This document shows, one piece after another, positions 1 to 12,800 of a stretch of DNA of 64,000 nt (positions are counted from its first letter, which is position 1; each line of letters starts with the position of its first letter). The position numbers and the translations under genes are program-made. Under the pieces are notes generated by a model. The model was given only the letters and a program-made list of their open reading frames with translations, was not told the DNA's origin and did not search any database. Where the stretch lies: assembly GCA_965153355.1 (NCBI GenBank), contig OZ231127.1:64108001-64172000 (forward strand), in the 5' to 3' direction. The DNA is from Flaccisagitta enflata (taxonomy: Eukaryota > Chaetognatha > Sagittoidea > Aphragmophora).

Positions 1-97
1 CTCACTCCACTATACCCCGCCACCCCCTTACACAGCCCTTGCCTACCATCCCACCATCACAAAGCTCAACCACTTAGCTCTAATGCACTTCACATAT

Positions 98-255
98 GAC
101 GTTGCAAACGCAACACAGGCGGATCGCATATGCAACATATGTCGCATATGCAACACCTGTACTTCGCATATGCAACATATGTTGCATATGCAACACATGT
201 CGCATATGCAACACCTGTGCTTCGCGTATGCAACATATGTTGCATATGCAACACA
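98..255. repeat. Palindromic CATATG/TTGCATATGCAA minisatellite
   Basis: The units GCATATGCAACA and ATGTTGCATATGCAACAC recur with a GCTTCGC spacer. Each unit is self-complementary, so all frames on both strands look open and produce spurious ORFs. Confidence 0.85.
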
Positions 256-439
256 TTTTTACAGAATGTGAATTTTTTTCTAAAGTGCCAGATAAAATAT
301 TTTTTAATGGTTGGATGTGGATTCCTGCACATGTGGACTGTACCAAACTAAAGAGAAACCTACAGTAATCCAAAGATCGTCCTGGCGGTCGCCAGGATGC
401 ATGGTGACCCAGTCCCGTTAGAAGTCTTTCGTCACGTAC

Positions 440-612
440 ACGCGACTTTGCCCAGCTTTGTTCGTCGGTTCTTCAGTCCGTTCGGTAAATTTTGATTTTT
501 GGCGTTTTTGCGTTCTTTTGCATCATTGATCCCACCCAAATAGTTATATGACGTGAAATACACCCCTTGCCCACTCGCACGCGACTAGGGTAGCCGTGTA
601 TACTGCCTTGTT
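440..612 (+). mobile_element. Short GTCCG-arm element, copy 1 (GCACGCGAC subtype)
   Basis: It ends with the conserved terminus GTAGCCGTGTATACTGCCTTG (core motif CCGTGTA...CCTTG). It carries GTCACGTACACGCGACTT at one arm and GCACGCGACTAGGGT at the other. Unless stated otherwise, other copies here are called by the same two landmarks: AACAAGGCCGGATACACGGC at one end and GTCCGCGACTAAAA (or variant) at the other. Confidence 0.65.
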
Positions 613-847
613 TCTTCCTTACAAAGCAGTGTAATAGTATATACTATATACGATATAGTCAGGGTTTTAAAAGTACCGAATTGAATTTCAGTACTTCTGT
701 CAGTGTTCCGAACTACCAAAAGTGAAAACTATTTTTAGTCGCGGACACGCGACTTTAAATATTTCTGCCTAAATCTATATAATATTTCTGCTCTAAATAT
801 TTCTGCCCTAAATATTTCTGCCTAAATCTGGCACCTACGTTAACTAG

Positions 848-1030
848 TGACGCGGAGTCACAATATCGTTGCGGACGGGTGGGCAGGGGCATCCAACCCC
901 ATGCCCCCCACCAACACGCCTACCCAAAAAAGACATCTAAAACGCTCCTTTTTCCCCAGTCGGACCAACAGACCGACGGATCGACTGACAAAGCCTCTTA
1001 TGGAGTTGCGTCTCCGCAACGAAACAGAGG
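848..1030 (-). mobile_element. Short GTCCG-arm element, copy 2 (TTGCGGAC subtype)
   Basis: The copy has CGTTGCGGACGGGTGGGCAG at the left and a CCGCAAC arm near 1010-1020, with the ACCGACGGATCGACTGACAA stretch before it. The AACAAGG terminus is missing or diverged. Confidence 0.65.
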
Positions 1031-1928
1031 AAAACCCGCCTTTAGACTTAGCGAATAAAACTTTCTGTATAGCGGACTCATTTGTGCATCCCACACCATA
1101 CATCGTGTACTGTCATGATTCCCAGTCGTTTATCATAGTCTGCAAAAGACAGGAGCCAATTAAGCGGCGATTTATTGAAGTTTTCTATTCGAATTACAGT
1201 TTTAAGAAAGATAATTACGCAAATGTTCATCATCTGAGTTATAATTATCGCTAAAAAATCGAAATAACCGCTTTGCTTTCTCACTAAGAAAACTTTGAAG
1301 GGCCCTTTTGGGCAACGGCCCAGAAGTTGGCAATATCATATAGAAAACAGAATATGCATTCGTTCTGAAGTTGTCTCTCTTTGCTCTTGGGCAAATATAA
1401 GCTATCTTGGGCTATATATCAGCGTTCTCCGACCTTATAATCCTTCTTTGGCCACAAATAAGCCTTCCTCGTCACTTTAAAGCTGTCTCTTCCCAAAAAG
1501 CAATCCTCAGTAGGCCTAAACCTGCCTTCCAATGGCCTCTATCAAACTTTTAAAGCAATAAAGGCCGAGAATCAGGCTGCCCCAAACACTTTAGGGGTGG
1601 CTAAGTAATGCTATCATGGCTTAATAGAAGTAGGCCTCTAACCAGCTCTGACTCAAAGTAGTGCAAATATCTCTTAAAAGCTGCTGCAGTTCTTAATCCA
1701 TGTTGCGCTTTCAAGCCTGTATTTGGCTCATTTCTATAATCATCCCTATGGAAGTTGAAACCACATTGCCCTTACAAAAGGAGGCCAGAATTCTCCAATC
1801 TACAAAGGATGAAAGTCTATAAATATAGGGTGGGACAGGCCTATACCATTTAGTACGCACAAAATATCTTACTGAAGTAACAATCAAAGATTACAAATGT
1901 ACTGGTGAAAGAACTGACACTAGCAATA

Positions 1929-2629
1929 CATGGTGTTTTATGCCAAATTAGATATAAGAAAACAATGCCATTCTACTTCTAAAAATAAAAAAAAAATTCT
2001 GAAAAAAAGCACTAGAGCTCCGATTTTTAATTGCGGACACGCAACTCTATAAGAGGCTTTGTCCGTCCATTGGTCCATCCATCCATCCGTCACGCTCAAG
2101 TTGAAGTGAAAAAATGCCCTTGCCCACCTGTCCGCAACTGATGGCCCTGTATCCGGCCTTGTTATGTAACAATTTCATGGGTTTGGGTCAAATATCTTGT
2201 CCACATCAAATTGAAGTAAAAAGAACATTTTCAGGAGAAGCTCTTTCAATATGATTTTGATTTTAAAAGTTCTTCTTTAAAGTGCTCTCATTTTTGAAAA
2301 GCTTGAGTTATAGATGACAAATTGGTCTCATATTAAAGCTCATCAGATTTGAGGCCAATCTAATATTCGTGGCTCAAGCCGTTTAGAAATGAGAGTACTT
2401 CAAAGAAGAATTTTCAAAATCAAAATTATATTTAAAGAGCTTCTCCTTTAAATGCTCATTTTACTTTAAATTGATGTCGTGGCCAAGATATTTAACCCAA
2501 ACCCATAAAATTTTTACACAAAAAATTAGAGCTAAAGTACTTTATGAATCTTTTTTCAAAATTTTTTTTGCATTTTTTGAAGCAGAAAAGCATCGTTTTT
2601 TTATATCTAATTTGGCATGAAACACCCTG
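1929..2629. mobile_element. TA-flanked foldback element with nested short element
   Basis: The ends CATGGTGTTTTATGCCAAAT and its inverted counterpart ATTTGGCATGAAACACCCTG are each flanked by TA, and the two arms are complementary through most of the length. The left arm carries an inserted copy of the short GTCCG-arm element at about 2021-2166 (TTGCGGAC subtype), so the foldback is the older insertion. The TA duplication suggests a Tc1/mariner-type mover. Confidence 0.75.
2021..2166 (+). mobile_element. Short GTCCG-arm element, copy 3 (TTGCGGAC subtype), nested
   Basis: It starts TTTTTAATTGCGGACACGCA, has GTCCGTCCATTGG, and ends GTCCGCAACTGATG followed by TGTATCCGGCCTTGTT. Both arms are of the TTGCGGAC type. 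Confidence 0.85.
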
Positions 2630-2950
2630 TATTGATTAGGATTCATTTTCCTTTTCTGTTCTTCCTCCAATCCATTTTCCCATTGACATGATTTTTTACC
2701 ACTTTTATTTATTTATTCATGCCCTTACTATCTTTCTGCCTTTCTTTCTCCTCTTCCTCCTCTCACTCCTGGGTCTTTACCTGCCACGTAACGTCGCCTC
2801 TCAACTACCCTGAGCAACTACAGGACACACATAGATCCCCCATGTAGCACAAGATTTAAAATGACCAAATCACCTTATCCTTTCCGGAGCCGCTGCCCAG
2901 CTTCATCTTTTTCACAATCTTACAGGACAACGGGCATCGCTGACCACATA

Positions 2951-3729
2951 CAGTACGATGGGAGCAAAGACAACCTAGACTGGAGGATAGATTTTTAATA
3001 TCTTAATTTCATTTGATATACAAAAAAATTAAGATCTATGTTACTCAAAAGTTGCTTTATCGCTCGAATGTATATGTTTTTCTCACTCTTCAATTTGTGA
3101 CTTGACATCATCAGGACTTCATTTCTTAACTTTTTAACCTAGCCCATTAGATTGGGCTAAAGATTTTACATAATTTTAAAAAAAAATTAGCTTAATCGGA
3201 CCATTCTTACAGATTTTACAGCTCTTTTTCAAGCCAATTAATTATGTAAATCAATATCTGGGCAAAATTTAAAATAGGCATCAAACCTATAAAACTGGTC
3301 CAATTGAGCTTTTTTTTTTAAATTACATAAAGTTTTCTGCCAGATCCGATAAGGTTGGTTAGAACATTGAAAAATGAAGTCCTGATGAAGTCAAGTCATA
3401 AGTTGAAGAATGAGAGAAGCAAACATATTAAAGCAATAAAGCAACATTTAATTACTATAAATCTCATTTTTAGTCGCATGCACGCGATTCTACAACCCGC
3501 TTTGTCCGTTAGTTGGTTGGTCGGTTGATCGGTCACATTTTTTTTTATGATTTTACTTCTTTGACCTCACTGCTCCTGCCCAAATGATCTGGTGACCTCG
3601 AATATGGCCCCTGCCTACCCGCACGCGACTTCGGTAGCCGTTTATCCGGCTTTGTTTTATAAATCAAATGAAATTTAGATACCTAAAATCTAACCTCTAG
3701 TCTAGGTCGTTTTTGCTCCAATCGTACTG
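2951..3729. mobile_element. TA-flanked foldback element with nested short element
   Basis: TA is followed by CAGTACGATGGGAGCAAAGA at the left. The inverted form TTTTTGCTCCAATCGTACTG followed by TA is at the right, with long complementary arms. The right arm contains a short GTCCG-arm element (3466-3657). A related left arm recurs alone at about 39,214. Confidence 0.8.
3466..3657 (+). mobile_element. Short GTCCG-arm element, copy 4 (GCACGCGAC subtype), nested
   Basis: It begins TTTTTAGTCGCATGCACGCG and ends CGCACGCGACTTCGGTAGCC with TTTATCCGGCTTTGTT. It lies inside the right arm of a foldback element. Confidence 0.85.
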
Positions 3730-4788
3730 TATGACATGAGCAACTGGTTCCTGTTGTACTGACTACTGTCAACCATTAATTACCATAGTGACCTCAGCGC
3801 TGGTGTTTGGACTACAAGAAACACTTATTACTTTGGAATCAGGGCTTGTGCTACAATTTCGGCTTCCAAACTGATCAGCTCTGCACTCAGCAGTCAGCCC
3901 TCTTCAAGCACATGAACGATCATATGATTGCTTTTCCCAAAGAGTATCAAAGACATCTGTCTAGCTAAAGAAAAAAAATCAACCTCACATCATGTGAGCG
4001 ACTCTGGAAGATAGCGTTTATGATTATTGTTTATGTATTTGAATTATTCGGGACGAAAATGACTTAAACAGTTGATACAAATGGCTGTACAATTAATTTC
4101 GCGTAAAAGAACATTTCTAAGCTGTTGATGGATGTCTCCAGAAAGAGACCGTACAGGCGGGAGTGGCGTAACGAGTGGTAGTAAAAAAGGATGCCCAGAA
4201 AGACCAACATGTTGCAATGAGAAGGGGGCGGGCATAATAAGATGGGAGTATTTGTGGGAAGGGTACAACTCACCCACGTGGTTATCCTGGCCACTCCTAT
4301 ATCCCTATGAGGAAAGTCATCATGCAAAATTCTTGTATAATTTTAAGTTCTTAGAGACATGAAAAAACCTTATAAGCAAAATTATACTGATGGTGACTGC
4401 CACCAAGGGTTTTTGCACCTGGCTAGAGCTCTACATTGATATTGCCCCTCAGATTCCAAACGAAAACAAGAAGACAATCTCCTAAGCATGCTCTTGCATA
4501 TTCAAAGATCAAAGGTGCCGAGTCGTCCCCGACGTCAATTACTAAACATCGAGTTTATGATCCACTTGGAGGTTCAACAACAGACAAGACAAGACTGGTT
4601 ACACAAAAGCGGCGTTAACGCGAGTTAGAAAACAAATTCGCCACAGGCCTGATATCGGTGACAACCCAACAGAACTAGTTTCCAGTGGCAGGCAGAGGAA
4701 CGGTTCCGGGAATGACCCCATAAATGAGAGTAAGTGTGAGTATCATAACCGTTTCGGCGGTATGACAAGAGTGCAGTTTGTTTCAATT

Positions 4789-4863
4789 CTAGTCTTCGTC
4801 TGGACTGGCGGTCAGTAACACCGAGACGGCGTCTTTGACTGTGTGGTAAATAATGTTCTTTAC
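4789..4863 (-). CDS. KDM3: KDM3 last exon and stop
   Basis: From acceptor tccacag the frame reads [16 protein letters not shown] and a short acidic tail ending DED, then TAG at 4789-4791. It is almost identical to the KDM3 C-terminus VKNIIYHAVKDAVGTL. It is too short for ordinary ORF calling. Confidence 0.96.
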   Translation of the reverse strand, partial: VKNIIYHTVKDAVSVLLTASPDED

Positions 4864-6530
4864 CTGTGGATGAGAACGAAAAGGTTGACGGTTGAACCGT
4901 TATCTCGCTTGAGAAAATGTTTCCTATTACGATTACGAAGTGTTGTTGCACCTCGCTCAATAAAACCCACCAGTAACTTTTATGTTGAAAAGATACATCT
5001 TCCTAACAAATTTCTGTTCATAGATATAGATCATTGTTAACCGTTGAATCTTAGACAGGCTGTGTCCGTCCGCGTCTGTGTCCGTTGGTCTTTGCTTGTC
5101 CAATGTCCATCGGCCAGCGACTATCAGTTGGAATTTTTTGTGTACTCCTTAAGACACCTCTTGAACCTAAAAATAAGATCATTACTTGAAGTTTGTCCTC
5201 GTGATTGGTATGCGTTTCCGACAAATGCCGGAATTCTTGAGTGAGACGGAAGCAATGACTGACGTGTTCCGGCGACACAAAATCTTCCGCGGCTTTAATG
5301 CAAGAGTTGAGATTGAGAACTTGATGCGGGGCGCCGGCGGGAATGAAAACAGAGTCGCCGAGACACTGAACGATGGCGTAACCCGTCACGCCATACTCTT
5401 TGTGCAGACGATCGCGGAGCACAGCGTCCAAGTACCACGCCTATCGATAGGGAGGAAGTAAAAAGGTTTTGTCCGAATGCGCTTGGAATAAGACTGGGCT
5501 GCTCAATAGATGGCGTAGAGCCACTTTGATATAAAGCTTAAGATCGGATTCATGCACTCCACACGCCAATGAATGCATGTGTAAAAATGAAGGCCGCTGA
5601 GGCAGCCTAAAAACAGATCTTACCCTGCATAATTCACTGATTTCAGAAAAAGTGAATTTTTTGAATTTTTTTTTAAAACACTTAATTGGAAAGCCAGAAA
5701 TCATTTTAAATAGCGGGAAGAAGGAGACAACGACTTCCTTCATTGATTTTTCATAAGTCTTCAATGTTTAAGCATGTAGTTTTCTTACAATTGAGCATAA
5801 CTTATTGTTTACATGACAAAAACTAAAAAAAATAAAGCAGCGGCTTATGAATTGCGGTATGTACAGGTATGCGCTCTTGAGGCGGGCAAAAAAAAAACTG
5901 ATCAGTGACGAGAGCCGGAAATAAAGATAAGAGTTAATTGAAAATTGACCCTTGCTCGATATCCTACCTGATCGTGAATAGGATCGTGATCGGCCTCGAT
6001 AGGTTCGCCGATTTCCTGCGCCACTTTGTCTAACAAATCCTGGAAAGAAGCGAAAAGATAATCGACCTCGAATGAATAATGACTCATCCAATGTCAGAAC
6101 TAATGGCCTTAAATGTTTAAAACAGAGGAGACATGAGGAGACATGAGGATTGAGGATAGCAGGTCACAGAATAAGCATGTATTTTGTATTCTTTTCCCTA
6201 GGTCATGGTATGGTAACAAATCTCTCTTGTAGATTGTAGATTATTCTCGCCAATTCTAATGCTCTTGTGGTACATGAACGTACAGTAACGTTTTATCAAC
6301 ACTAGCATAGTTAAACCAGCAAGCATGTCTAAATCATAATTACGTACTCGAATGGCGTCGGCATCGCAGGCGTCGAAAATATGCCATAGAGCGCCGGGCA
6401 GTGCCGAGCCGTCCTCGCGACCGGCTTCCAGACGCCGTTTCGTCATCACATCAACGCCGGCTTCCTCTATTGTCTTATAAATCGTTTCCTCCTCGCCAGC
6501 CTTGCCTGCATGAAAAAGAAGAAGATGTTG

Positions 6531-6621
<91 letters not shown>

Positions 6622-7617
6622 AAAAGAAAGAGAGAAAGAAAGAGAGAAAGAAAGAAAGAGAGAAAGAAAGATAGAAAGAAAGAGAGAGAAACAAAGAATA
6701 ACCCGACTTTGGGAAATAACTACAGGAGTGATACAGAGGAAAGGGAGTACATACGAGATGACTAACTGCAAATCAGTGTTCTTGAACTGTATAGGTGTTT
6801 GCTTATCTAAGGATGTTACAATCTTTACCTAACAAAAAGTATCAACTCTATCTCCGCGATGACTAAAGACTAAGACGGTAATCTCTCTAATGAAGAACTT
6901 CCTAAATCAGAAGGCAGCCTAATGATCGGCTAACGAGACGAAGTTTCGATCAAACAGGTGAGCACTTGATCAGTTTCATGCTCGGGTAAAATCGAAAGCA
7001 GCTCATTGTTAAGTGCGAACCAAGGCCCTTGAACGTTATTTTATTTTACGATCGCGGTCTTACACTCAACTACTTTTCTTTTCCTATATGTTCAATCGAA
7101 TGAAACATGCAAAGAAATCTTAAAATTCTTATCGATTGCGAAAATCTTGAAAAAACGATTTTAAGCTCTAAAATCAACATGAAAAGTTCAAGGTTCAAAA
7201 CTCCTTGCCAAGATGTTTGCTTAATGGACGATGAACTTGCTTTTTCACAAACATAACATGTGTATCTGATCACGTCGCACATTCACTCAAAGACAGTCCC
7301 TTGTTCCCCGAAATGCCAAGTTTTAGCTGCTTCGACAAGACAAAATAAAACACAAAACAAAAACAAAATCACAGAAGAGAGTCCCTAACAATCTTTTTTT
7401 CGGCAATTTAATTTCTTCAATCACTAATCAGGTTCATAACTCTTATTGATCTATGAAACTACAAAATCAATTTCGGCATAGCATCAGAACTGATCGACTT
7501 TTACATTTATAGAATCAACTCGGTGGGTCAAAAGTCAAATTCTTGTTTTTTTAGTCGAAGATGGACAATTCTAGATCGAAGTAATTGATTGTGATAAGTT
7601 ACATTTGGCACAAGGAG

Positions 7618-7696
<79 letters not shown>

Positions 7697-9796
7697 CGAG
7701 AGCGAGAGCGAGAGCGAGATCGAGACTGACGTAATATACTGACCTATATACACCATGACGTTAACGGCATCTGACATGTCGAGATGGAGATTGGTGGTCC
7801 CACACTGCGGGTAACGAGCCATGCCGTAAGCGTTGTACATTTTCGGTCCCAGATCCGGTTTTACGCAAAAGTCGGGCAGCCGACCGGCTAAGTTGAGAAT
7901 ACCGTCGCGGTGCGTGTAAGCGGCCATCGGTAACACCCGCATTAAATCGCCGAATCGTTGAGGCATCAATTCGGCGAAATCCTCAGTCGGAGGCCAATCC
8001 TACCGAGACAATTATATCTCACGATTAACGGTCAAATATCAGGCCCACTGACAATCTACCGCGATCGAATTGAAATCGCCGATTGAGTCCGATGGTGGCC
8101 GAAAGAGAGACTGCATAATTCACAAACGGGCATTTAATTTGATAGCGTTTTACTTCTTCGTGCGGAAAAGTTTTTATTCTTCCGTAGTAGTTATGGATAA
8201 TGCACAGGCCTGAAAATAGAGCGTGCCCGCGTGCCCGGTGCACGCAGTTTTGCTGTCGGGCACGCAGCTTTTGCTAGCTGCGTGCCCGGCGTGCACGCTC
8301 TTGTGTCTCTTTTTTTTTTGATCTCTCATGCTTTCAAAAAAAGGGAAAAAATGTGCAAAATGAGCGTTCTCAGCCTTCTTTTCACATTCTCGCTCTAAAT
8401 CCTTAAACCAATCACTCATTCATACATTCATGCAGTCATTCATTCATTCATTCATTCATTCATTCATTCATACTTTCTTAGATCGCGAGGTACAAGTATT
8501 GGTCTTTTTGTTTATCTTTTCCCTCAGGGGTTTAAAAGTGTGACACTGGAATTTCAGCCTTATTTGTTGTACCAATGTTATTTTTTCAACTGAGAAAAAA
8601 GCCTGGCTGACTAAGAATGCATTAATGAACGTTTTTGATGAATGAACATTTTTAATGAACGCTTGCATGTATGGATGAAAATAGAAAGTGAATGAAAAAG
8701 AATGAAGGTGAATGGAAGTGAAGGAAGGTGAATGAAAGTGAATGAAAGTGGGAAGGTTACAAGAATAAAGATTAACGCCAGGATCGGCAGTTTTGCGCGG
8801 TTTTGACATTTGCGCGATTGACTGACAGACCAACTGACCAACCGACTGAGGGACTGGCATGACTTCCTTTACAAACAAAGATAAAGTCAAATGGAGCTTA
8901 GCCTAACCTGTTTTTTTTTAACAATGCATCAAAACGCTCCAAAGATCAAGATCGTTGTAGTTATTTCACTAGTAGCTATCTCAATCTCTTTGGGAGGCTT
9001 CAGAAAAAAATGAGATAGTAGAAGTATGTCAAAAGTACCCATTTTACCGGGCACGCTCATTTCCTGTCGAGCACGCTAAAATTCTGGGGGGCGTGCCCGG
9101 CCTGCACGCTCAGAAAATATACTAATTTCAGGCCTGAATTAATGCAGCCAAGGGAAATTCATCACATATAACCTCAGCCTACTACTTATTAGTCAGGTCG
9201 AATTGCCAACTATGCCAACCACCAAGAAACCTTATCAATTGGCTGACCTTTTATAACGATTACCCACAAACATGGCTCACCTTCAGTTTCAGCACGAGCG
9301 GCGTGTTAAATTTATCCACCATCCTTTTCCCCATATTAGCGAATCCTTCCCAAAAGGATGTCATCGGCAGGGCGTGCATGATGTGGCCGTTGCGACAGTT
9401 CACCAAATCGTTCTTGATGTGACCAAATTCACCGCAAAATGCCTCTGGATTCCAGATCCCTTTTGTCAGCACCTTGTGGACATTGCCGACTAGGACAGGC
9501 TGACCCCGTTTCCATTGATCCTGGAACATGTGGACACGGAGGGAGGGTTGGGGAGGAAAGAAACAGATAGAGAAAGAGAGGTAGAGAAAAAGGGAGGTAG
9601 AGAAAAAGGGAGGTAGAGAGAAAGAGGTAGAGAGAGAGAGAAAGAGAGGTAGAGAGAAAGGGAGACAGAGAGAAAGAGAGAAAGAGAGACAGACAGACAG
9701 AGGTACACACACACGCACACACAAAAATGAGAGAGAGGAAAAGAAAGAAAAGAGAGGAAGAAAGGAAAGAAAGAAAGGAAAGAAAGAAAGAAAGGA

Positions 9797-9880
<84 letters not shown>

Positions 9881-12800
9881 GAGAAAGAAAGAGAATTATA
9901 GAGATAATAGATATTTCATAAACCAAAAGTGTTAACCCAAAGGATGATAACTGCGAAGAAAGAGTGCGAATCTCTTCGTAACTTGTACGATGTATTTGAC
10001 AATTGACACAGAAAAGATTAATCGTATTCTGCAAGAGAGTGTAATATCATTTCAATCATTGAGAATTTTTAAACAATTGGCAACTCCAGCGAAAACAAGT
10101 AACGCGGGGCCACAATATCGTCGCGGATGAGTGGTCAGGGGCGCAAAACTCCCTACCTCCACACACAGTCACACACACACTAACTCGTGGCATCCTAAAT
10201 GCGCAATTGCTCACGTTCTTACTAAAGCGTGACCCATGGACTGACCGACAGACAGACGAAATCTCTTAAAGAGTCGCGGGTCCGCGACTAAAACGATAAC
10301 ACGTGACCGACCTTCATGACACATTAGAACGAGTCGAAATGAAAGTAATCATAAATCGCCATGATTGGCTTTAATTGATTATACACGAAATGAATTTTGA
10401 AACATCCTTGTACTAACTACAAAACTCGAGTCAATTAATTGAATGTGCAGCGGAACGACCATTCCGCCGGCGACCAGACAAAGGACGGGAAAAAATGAAA
10501 TCGCCCCAAGTCAAATGATTAAATTGGATGTAATGTTGGGGGAAAAGAAGGAAAAAAACCGGTTCGAACCGAGACCTATTAAAAGTTAGCGGGTCAGAGT
10601 CGCATCAATCCTGAATCACCGGCACATTTAGAGCCAAAGATGGTGAAGATACGGAAGGAAGAAGGCTAGGCGAGGGCATTCAACGAAAAGTTGTCAAGCG
10701 CTTCGGATTAAGACCAATCCTCCATCTGCTTTTCCCCAAGCCCGCATTCCAAGTATCGTTCCTCTTATTTAAGTCATTCAAAATTGGAAAAACGGCCATG
10801 TGATGACATTGATCTCAATGATTCGTAATTGGATCTGACACGCATAACTTCATTTTCAAACAAGCCTCGAGTCCGCACCTGAAACATCTTGGCGTTTTCT
10901 GGGTTGTCAGGATCATGGAGTAGTAGTAATCTACCGTCGCTCAGCCACGAATGAGGAACATCCGGGTAAATAAGACTCGTCTCTGTCAGCGCGTGGATTC
11001 TGATGGGAGAGTCGAGACGAGGCGTGTATCGTGGCACGTAGTAAGTCAAGGGACGCGTCATGGGCACGCGCGGTTCGGGTGGCTGGCGAGAAGGCAACGG
11101 ATTAGAAAATAAGATCTTGACAAATAGTTATTCAAAGCTTCTCCACTTAGTTTTTACGTCCTTTAAGCGAGAGAGCAAGAAAGAAAGAAAGACAGACAGA
11201 CAGACAGACAGACAGCCAGACAGACAGACAGACAGACAGAAAAGAGAAGGATAAAAGAGAGAGATATTAGAAGAAATAATAAGAAACTGAGGACAAATGG
11301 TCTTTCAAAGCTTAAGCATAAGTTAAACGAACGTTTTTTAACCAATTCAAAATAATATATTTCAAAGTCGTCGTTCTTGTGCTATTCTCGTATACTTGTA
11401 AATACTATAACAATTTTCATCATATATGTATCAAACATGTTCAAAACTTAGCGCACATGTAGGGCATGGAGGTCAAGTTTTACCACCTGAGGGTTAGAAT
11501 TGTGTTCCACCACGGTTGAGATGAGGTCGTCGAGCGATCCAACGGCGGGACTTCGGCCGGGCCGATTTAATCGCGCCCGTTTCAACGCCAACGCCGTGAT
11601 GGAGGTTGAAGACGAAGAATCTGCATCGTCTCCGTCGTTTGAAGACGAAGAAGACTCGGTTTTCGCCACAAACGGAGATCTGCAACGTTTCATGGAACCG
11701 GTCATTTTCTTCTTCCGAGCCAGAAGCTGTTGAAACGTGGAACATGGAGCGGAGGAGGAGGATGTGAATGAAGAGGAAGAGTTTTTCGAGGAGTCCGAAC
11801 CGGGCGAAGCCGGCGGCGGTGGCGAAGCGTCGGCTTCCTCCTCATCTTCGTTTCTGTGAGTCTCATCGGCGGCGATTCCGGCGAGAAAAAAGTCCGGATC
11901 TTCCCTCAAATGCGGTGTGGAGATCAACGCGCCTTCGATCAAGTCGGAAGTGGAGGCGGGCGGTGTCGGCGGACGCTTAACGCCTTTGGGAGGTCTACCA
12001 TAAGGATGGTCGACGCCGACGACGGCTCCGCCCATTCGATCGAACGCCGGGCGATACAATGGGTGGATCACCGCTTCTGATAAAGCCTCGTTCTTTATGA
12101 TCTGTAATTGAAAATGGAAGAAGCTGGTGCGTTTCTTCAAGTTTTGTCAAGTGGACTGAAGAATGTAGCACTAATCAATGACAAAACAAATCAACTATTT
12201 CCGTAATTAATATACAATATTGACTATTAGGCAATCCAGGGGCCTGTAGAGGCCTATACACCCTATACAAATTATAGGGGCCAGGGCCTCAGGGGGCCCC
12301 GGAGGGCCCCTCAATTTTCATAGAAATGAAAAGGAAAGAAAAAGGAAAAGAGAGAAGGGATAAGAAAAAGAAAAAAAAAAAGCTTTGGCCCCAACGTAAA
12401 CCAAAGCCCCTTAGGGAATGGTTTGCTACTGAAACAAAAGCTGAAAGCTCTTTTCAAAATACTAAAACTTTTATTCTGTTTTTGTTACAGATCAAAGTAC
12501 TTGGATTTTCTTTTCCAAAGAGAATATAAAAAGACTGAAAAGAATTCCATAAAAATCTTGAAAGAGTATGGGTCCGCGACTGGGGTCGAACGGCGTTGTC
12601 GAACGGCGTTGTCGAACGGCGTTGTCGAACGGCGTTGTCGAACGGCGTTGTCGAACGGCGTTGTCAAACGGCGTTATCAAACAGCGTTGTCAAAAGCGGC
12701 GTTGTCGAAGCGGCGTTGTCGGCGGCGTTGTCGAAGCGGCGTTGTCAACGGCGTTGCCGAACGGCGGCGTTATCGAACGGCGTTATCGAGCGACGTTGTC

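Larger units (their letters stand above)
1..4788. other. Region downstream of KDM3: no gene seen, repeats only
   Basis: Both strands carry only short ORFs without recognisable domains. Identified content: a palindromic CATATG minisatellite (about 98-255), several copies of the short GTCCG-arm element, and two TA-flanked foldback elements (1929-2629, 2951-3729). I found no tRNA or rRNA. The KDM3 3' untranslated region should start at 4788 and run leftward, but I could not fix a poly(A) signal. Confidence 0.6.
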
